Assembly: GCA_963921825.1 (NCBI GenBank)
Contig: OY997591.1
Span: 52,610,531-52,674,530 of the forward strand
Reading direction: 5' to 3'
Length of the DNA stretch: 64,000 nt
Source: Erodium maritimum
Taxonomy: Eukaryota; Streptophyta; Magnoliopsida; Geraniales; Geraniaceae
Part shown: piece by piece, positions 59,340-64,000 of the stretch
Numbering within the stretch: the stretch's first letter is position 1
Layout of the letters: every line of letters starts with the position of its first letter
Notes under the pieces: model-generated
Told to the model about the DNA's origin: nothing
What the model saw: the letters and a program-made list of their open reading frames with translations, nothing else
Databases searched by the model: none
Translations under genes and position numbers: made by a program

Positions 59340-62240
59340 CAGGAATTTGATATCTATATCTAGACTATTGCCTTTGGTTATGCCTTTGATTTCCGTGACA
59401 CATCAAATAAATTTATTTAATAAATTTGATGTTGAGGGAAATGGTATTTTGTGCAATAGTTTATTTAAGATGAATGTGCAAATTAACACCACTAAATCGG
59501 TTATGCAAATAGAAATTGGCACAAAACGATACGTTGAAAATAAGGAATCTTCTATATTGTGGCATCAGAGATTGAGACATATCTCGATGGATGAAATCAA
59601 GAGATTAGTAAAAGATGGAGTACTTAGTACTCTAGACTTTTCTGATTTCGAGGTTTGTGTGGATTGCATAAAGGGAAAGCAAACCAAGATATCCAAAAAG
59701 GGTGCACATTGAAGATCCAAATTACTTGAAATCGGCCATACAATTATTTGCTATCTCGACATGGATATGAAAAGTGGTCTGAAATACTTTATCTCCTTTA
59801 TTGATGACTTCTCATGATACATGTATGTCTATATCCTTCACCACAAAATGAAGCATTAGACGTGTTTAAGATTTTCAAACGGAAGTTGAAAAACAGTGTG
59901 AGAAGAAAATCAAGATTGTCATGAGTGACAGAGGAGGAGAGTAATACAGTAGATACACCGAAAGTGGTCAAGCACCGGGTCCGTTTGCTAAGTTTGTTCA
60001 GGAGCATGGAATAGTTGCTCACTACACCAATACATAATCTCCTAGTAAGAAAGGTGTAGCTGAAAGAAGAAACCGGACCTTGATGGAGATGGTGATGAGT
60101 ATGAATCTCCCATTATTCTTGTGGACTGACGCACTTAAGACGGTTGTGTACATATTAAACCGTGTTCCAACCAAGTCTGTTTCAAAGACACCTTTTGAAT
60201 TATTCAAGGGTTGGATACCAAGTTTACACCATGTATGCATATGGGGATACCCGTCTGAAGTGAGAATTTACAACCCACAAGGAAATAAATTGGATCCTAG
60301 AACCCTTAGCGGTTATTTTGTTGGATATGCAGAACGATCCAAGGGATACAGATTTTACTGTCCATCTCATAGCACCAGGATTGTGGAATCAAGAAATGCG
60401 AAGTTTCTTAAGAATGATTTGATCAGTGGGAGGAATCGGTTGCAGAGCTCAAATTCTGAAACTAATACTAAGCAACCTCCTACATTAGTCGATCAAATCG
60501 TTGTAGTTAGAGTTCAAATTGAGTTGATCTCTAACTTTCCACATGTTGATAATGATCTAGTAAATCAAGTTGTTCAGGAAGAACCTTTGGTCAATGAACA
60601 ACTAGTTGGTCAACCTGATCCTTAGGAAAATGTTGATCCAACATTAAGGAGATATACTAGAATGAGGAAATCAACCATCCATGGGGACTACTATGTGTAT
60701 CTACAAGAATTAGACTTTAATGTCGGAGCCGAAAATGATCCTAAGACGTTTTTTCCAAGCCATAAGTTGTAATGAATCGAGTCAATGGTATGATGCTATG
60801 AATGATGAAATGAATTCGAAGGCATCGAATGAAGTTTGGGATCTTGTCAAGTTACCTAAAGGGGCGAAAGTCATTGGATGTAAATAGGTCTTTAAAACCA
60901 AGAAAGACTCATCCGGTAACATCGAGAGATATAAGGCCAAACTAGTTGCCAAAGGATTTAATCAAAGGAAGGAATCGATTACAAGGAGACTCATTCTCTT
61001 GTATCAAAGATAGATTCTCTTCGGATAATCATGTCATTAGTTGCATACTTTGACTTGGAATTACAACAAATGGATGTAAAAACGGCATTTTTAAACGGAG
61101 AACTAGAGGAAGAGGTGTTCATGAAACATTTAGTTTCCTGAAGGATTCACCTCTAGTAATGGTGAGCATTTAGTTTGTAAGCTTTAAAGATCAATCTACG
61201 GTTTGAAACAAGCCTCACATCAATGGTATTTGAAGTTTCATGATGATATTTCTTCATTCGGTTTTGAAGAAAAGTTATGAAAAATTGTATATACCAGAAG
61301 GTTAGTGGGAGCAAGACTTGTTTCCTGATATTATACGTAGATGTTATGTTGCTTACTAGTAACGATAGGAATATTATTTTTGAGGTGAAACAATTTCTAT
61401 CCAAGAACTTTGATATGAAAGATTTAGGTGATGCATCTTACGCCATTGGGATACAGATACATCACGATAGAGTAGTCGGTACTCTGGGTAACAAAGTTTT
61501 GGAAAGTTTTCAGATGATGGATTGTTCACCCAATGTAGCTCATGTTGTGAAATGCAATAAATTTAGCTTAAACTAATGTCCGAAAAATGACATGGAATGG
61601 GAACAAATGAGGAATATTCCCTATGCTTTAGCCTTTGGTTGCTTGATGTATGCACAAGTCTGCACAAGACCTGATATTACATTCATTATGGGTATGCTAG
61701 GGAGATATCAAAGTAATCCAGGCATTAAGCACTGGTAAGCTGCAAAGAAGGTATCATGTTACCTTAAGGGGGCTCGAGATTACATGCTAGTATATAGACG
61801 AACGAACAATCTGGAAGTGATCGGTTATTCTGATTCCGACTTTGCTGGCTATGTTGATTCATGGAAATCAACTTCTGGATACATTTTTATGTTGGCCAAT
61901 GGAGTTGGGTCCTGAAGAAGTGGCAAACAGTCCTTGACTACTACTTCTACCATGGAAGCCGAGTTCGTGTCTTGTTTCGAGACTACTTCTCACGGTGTAT
62001 GGATTAAGAGTTTCATTTCCAAAGCTTAGAATCATGGATTCTATTAACAGGCCCCTAAAACTGTATTGCGATAATTCAGCTGTTGTGTTCATGGCTAAGA
62101 ACCACAAAGGTGGAAGTCGAAACAAGCATATCGACATAAAGTATTTAGCCTTAAGAGAACATGTGAAAGACAAAACGGTTATCGTTAAGCATATCAGTAT
62201 TGGCTTAATGATAGCGGATCCTCAGACAAAAGGCTAGCCA
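59340..62240 (+). pseudogene. Copia pol pseudogene (integrase, RT, RNase H)
   Basis: GAG-pre-integrase segment at 59347-59712 (SSILWHQRLRHISMDEIKRL, then CIKGKQTK). The integrase core at about 59740-60080 is heavily shifted. The integrase C-terminal part at 60080-60625 reads [44 protein letters not shown] at about 60830-61580 reads ERYKAKLVAKGFNQ, SIYGLKQASHQWY, LILYVDVMLLTSND (the catalytic YVDD is changed to YVDV). RNase H at about 61810-62235 reads HIDIKYLALREHVKDKTV. Numerous stops and shifts; certainly dead. Confidence 0.9.
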
Positions 62241-62575
62241 CCAGGAAAAATTAGAGGATCATGTTAAGAGTATGAGACTTGGTTTCCAGATGTAAACTCT
62301 TCGTTATTGGAACGATGTTTGTCTTTTGAAACTCTTGTCGAAAAGATGATTATTATTTATAAATGTGTACACATTCGGTATATGATTAAGTTGGTTAATC
62401 ATGAAATCATCGATTAAGTTTGGACCAAGAATGAACATTGGGTTTGTTCATTAAGTATGAGGAACGAATGTATTGTAATACATGGGAGGTACTACTTGTT
62501 TATATTAAAAGGACATACCGCCATGATTCATGCATTTGGTTTCTTATAGTTGGGCATTGGACATCAATATTGATC

Positions 62576-62586
62576 AAGTGGGAGAA
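62576..62586 (+). promoter_or_regulatory. Polypurine tract
   Basis: AAGTGGGAGAA immediately precedes the 3' LTR, the plus-strand primer site for reverse transcription. Confidence 0.85.
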
Positions 62587-62912
62587 TGTTGGATTAAATC
62601 TCTAAATTGATATCATAAGGTTATGATCAATATTTGGTTGGTCCAATTGCCAATATGTGCAATTATATTGGTGCCTTTTCATTTATAACTTTTGATGGAG
62701 AAGTTAGAAAATGAGACATCATATATATATATATCTTTGGTCCCCAAGTCCACACATACTCAGACTTCTCATTACGTTACTCATACACCATCTTTGAGAG
62801 AGAAATAAAAGAGTGGGAGGACTTGAAAGATCAAAGATTTTTGTTCTTCAAAGCTTCTTCTGGCAATGGCTAGAGGTAAGTGATCTTAATTCCGCATTTA
62901 TGTGATTATGAC
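62587..62912 (+). repeat. Copia 3' LTR, truncated
   Basis: Nearly identical to the 5' LTR up to about 62912. The last ~32 bp of the LTR and the target duplication are missing and are replaced by plastid-like DNA. Confidence 0.88.
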
Positions 62913-64000
62913 AGCCGTCGAAGTTCCATCTTTTATGAACGTAATGCTCATAAAAGTGCAAACCTATAGCTGTCGAAGTTTCTTCAATTTGTATCTTCTT
63001 TCGAAGGGAAAGAAATAGCAAAATCTCTTAATTTACGATCAATACAGTCAATATTTCCCTTTTTAGAGGATGAATGTTCCCATTTCAATTTTGTGTCAGA
63101 CGTACTAATACCCCACCCTGCCCATCTGGAAATCCTGGTTGAAGCTCTTCGTTATTGGGTGAAAGACGCCCCCTTCGTGCATTTTTTACGAGCCTTTCTC
63201 TATGAGTGTTGGAGTTTAAATAGTCTTATTATTCCAAAAAGGTCTAGTTCTTTTTTTTCAAAAAAAAAACTTCAAGATTGTTCCTCTTTCTATATAATTC
63301 TCATGTATGTGAATATGAATCCATCCTCCTTTTTCTTCGTAATAAATCTTCTCATTTACGACCAACATCTTCTGGAATCTTTCTGGAGCGTATTATTTTC
63401 TATAAAAAGATGGAAGGTCTTGGATCTATCGTTTCAAATAATTTTGAGCGCATTCTGCTGCTTTTCAAGGACCCTTGCATTCATTATGTTAGATATAAAG
63501 GAAAATGCATTCTGATTTTAAAAGACATGCCTCTTCTGATGAATAAATGGAAAGATTATCTTGTAAAGCTATGGCAATGTCATTTTTATGTATGGTCTCA
63601 ACCAGGAAGGGTCAAATTATCCCAGCATTTCCCTTCACTTTATGGGTTATATTTTAAGTGTACGACCAATGCCCTTGGTGATACGGAGTCGAGTATAAGA
63701 AAATTCATTTCTAATAGAGAATGCTATGAATAAGGTCGAAACAATAATTCCAATTCTTTCTCTAATTGGATCGTTAGCTAAAGAAAAGTTTTGTAACCCG
63801 TTAGGGCAGCCCATTAGTAAGCCACCTTGGGCCGACTCATCTGATTATGATATTATTGACCGATTTGTGCGTATGTGCAGAAATCTTTCTCATTATCATA
63901 GTGGGTCTTCAAAAAAAAAGTTTGTATCGACTAAAATATATACTTCGACTTTCTTGTGTTAAAACTTTGGCTCGTAAACACAAAAGTACTGTACGTGCTT
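62913..64000 (+). pseudogene. matK: Plastid matK pseudogene (nuclear plastid DNA)
   Basis: matK encodes the plastid group II intron maturase. Reading across frames, blocks of MatK appear in order: [19 protein letters not shown] (about 62990), [20 protein letters not shown] (about 63098), [19 protein letters not shown] (about 63281), [20 protein letters not shown] (about 63530), [11 protein letters not shown] (about 63768), [15 protein letters not shown] (about 63877), [11 protein letters not shown] to the window edge. At least three frameshifts are present, two in A-runs (about 63260 and 63911) and one before 63725. The N-terminal ~100 residues are missing. A small inverted repeat (TTTTATGA/TCATAAAA, 62935-62959) and a repeated GTCGAAGTT lie in the disrupted 5' part. 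It may continue past the window. Confidence 0.92.

Larger units (their letters stand above)
53661..62912 (+). mobile_element. Ty1/copia retrotransposon, defective, with a nested solo LTR
   Basis: 5' LTR 53661-54034, primer-binding site 54037-54048, leader, gag, nested LTR (55578-58934), remainder of gag, protease/integrase/RT/RNase H remnants, polypurine tract 62576-62586, 3' LTR 62587-62912. The domain order integrase before RT defines Ty1/copia. Without the nested LTR the element is about 5.9 kb. The coding region has many stops and shifts, so it is non-autonomous. The left flank is TCGCT. The right target duplication is lost because the 3' LTR is truncated. Confidence 0.9.

Overview
This is plant nuclear DNA, clearly angiosperm. 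Two conserved plant genes are present, surrounded by a dense and strongly nested transposon landscape. The species cannot be named from the sequence. There are no operons, no CRISPR arrays and no prokaryotic features. I found no previously undescribed pathway; the unusual content is the architecture of the repeats.

The first gene is an intron-less-CDS F-box/kelch gene on the minus strand (628-1857) that I recognise as the HAWAIIAN SKIRT (HWS) orthologue. The second is a 14-exon minus-strand gene (38862-48325). Joining its exons by hand, with every intron GT-AG, gives an open 1027-residue type II membrane glycosyltransferase of the GT4 type, like Arabidopsis AT4G01210/AT5G04480. Nothing suggests that the two genes work together.

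Region by region: 1-3.5 kb is the HWS locus. 3.8-8.8 kb is a long-inverted-repeat element with an L1-type LINE inserted in its (TA)n centre, followed by a SINE-like unit. 8.9-20.4 kb is a mosaic of AT-rich repeats, a hairpin MITE, SINE-like sequence, LINE 3' fragments and short retroposons, one with a 16-bp target duplication. 20.5-31.1 kb is a LINE graveyard with three levels of nesting: a minus-strand LINE is split by a Mutator-like (MULE) long-TIR element (9-bp target duplication), which is itself split by a solo Ty3/gypsy-type LTR (5-bp target duplication). A solo Ty1/copia LTR then sits between two inverted LINE fragments. 32.1-37.4 kb holds a poly(A)-tailed retroposon, a hAT-like MITE and a second MULE-like foldback element with a perfect 9-bp target duplication.

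The glycosyltransferase gene follows and carries MITEs in two introns. 48.8-52.6 kb is a minus-strand retroelement remnant split by another solo gypsy-type LTR that contains a 200-N assembly gap. 53.7-62.9 kb is a Ty1/copia element with almost identical LTRs, an intact primer-binding site and polypurine tract, but a wrecked coding region split in gag by a third, 3.36-kb solo LTR. The window ends in a plastid-derived matK pseudogene (62.9-64 kb) that directly abuts the truncated 3' LTR.
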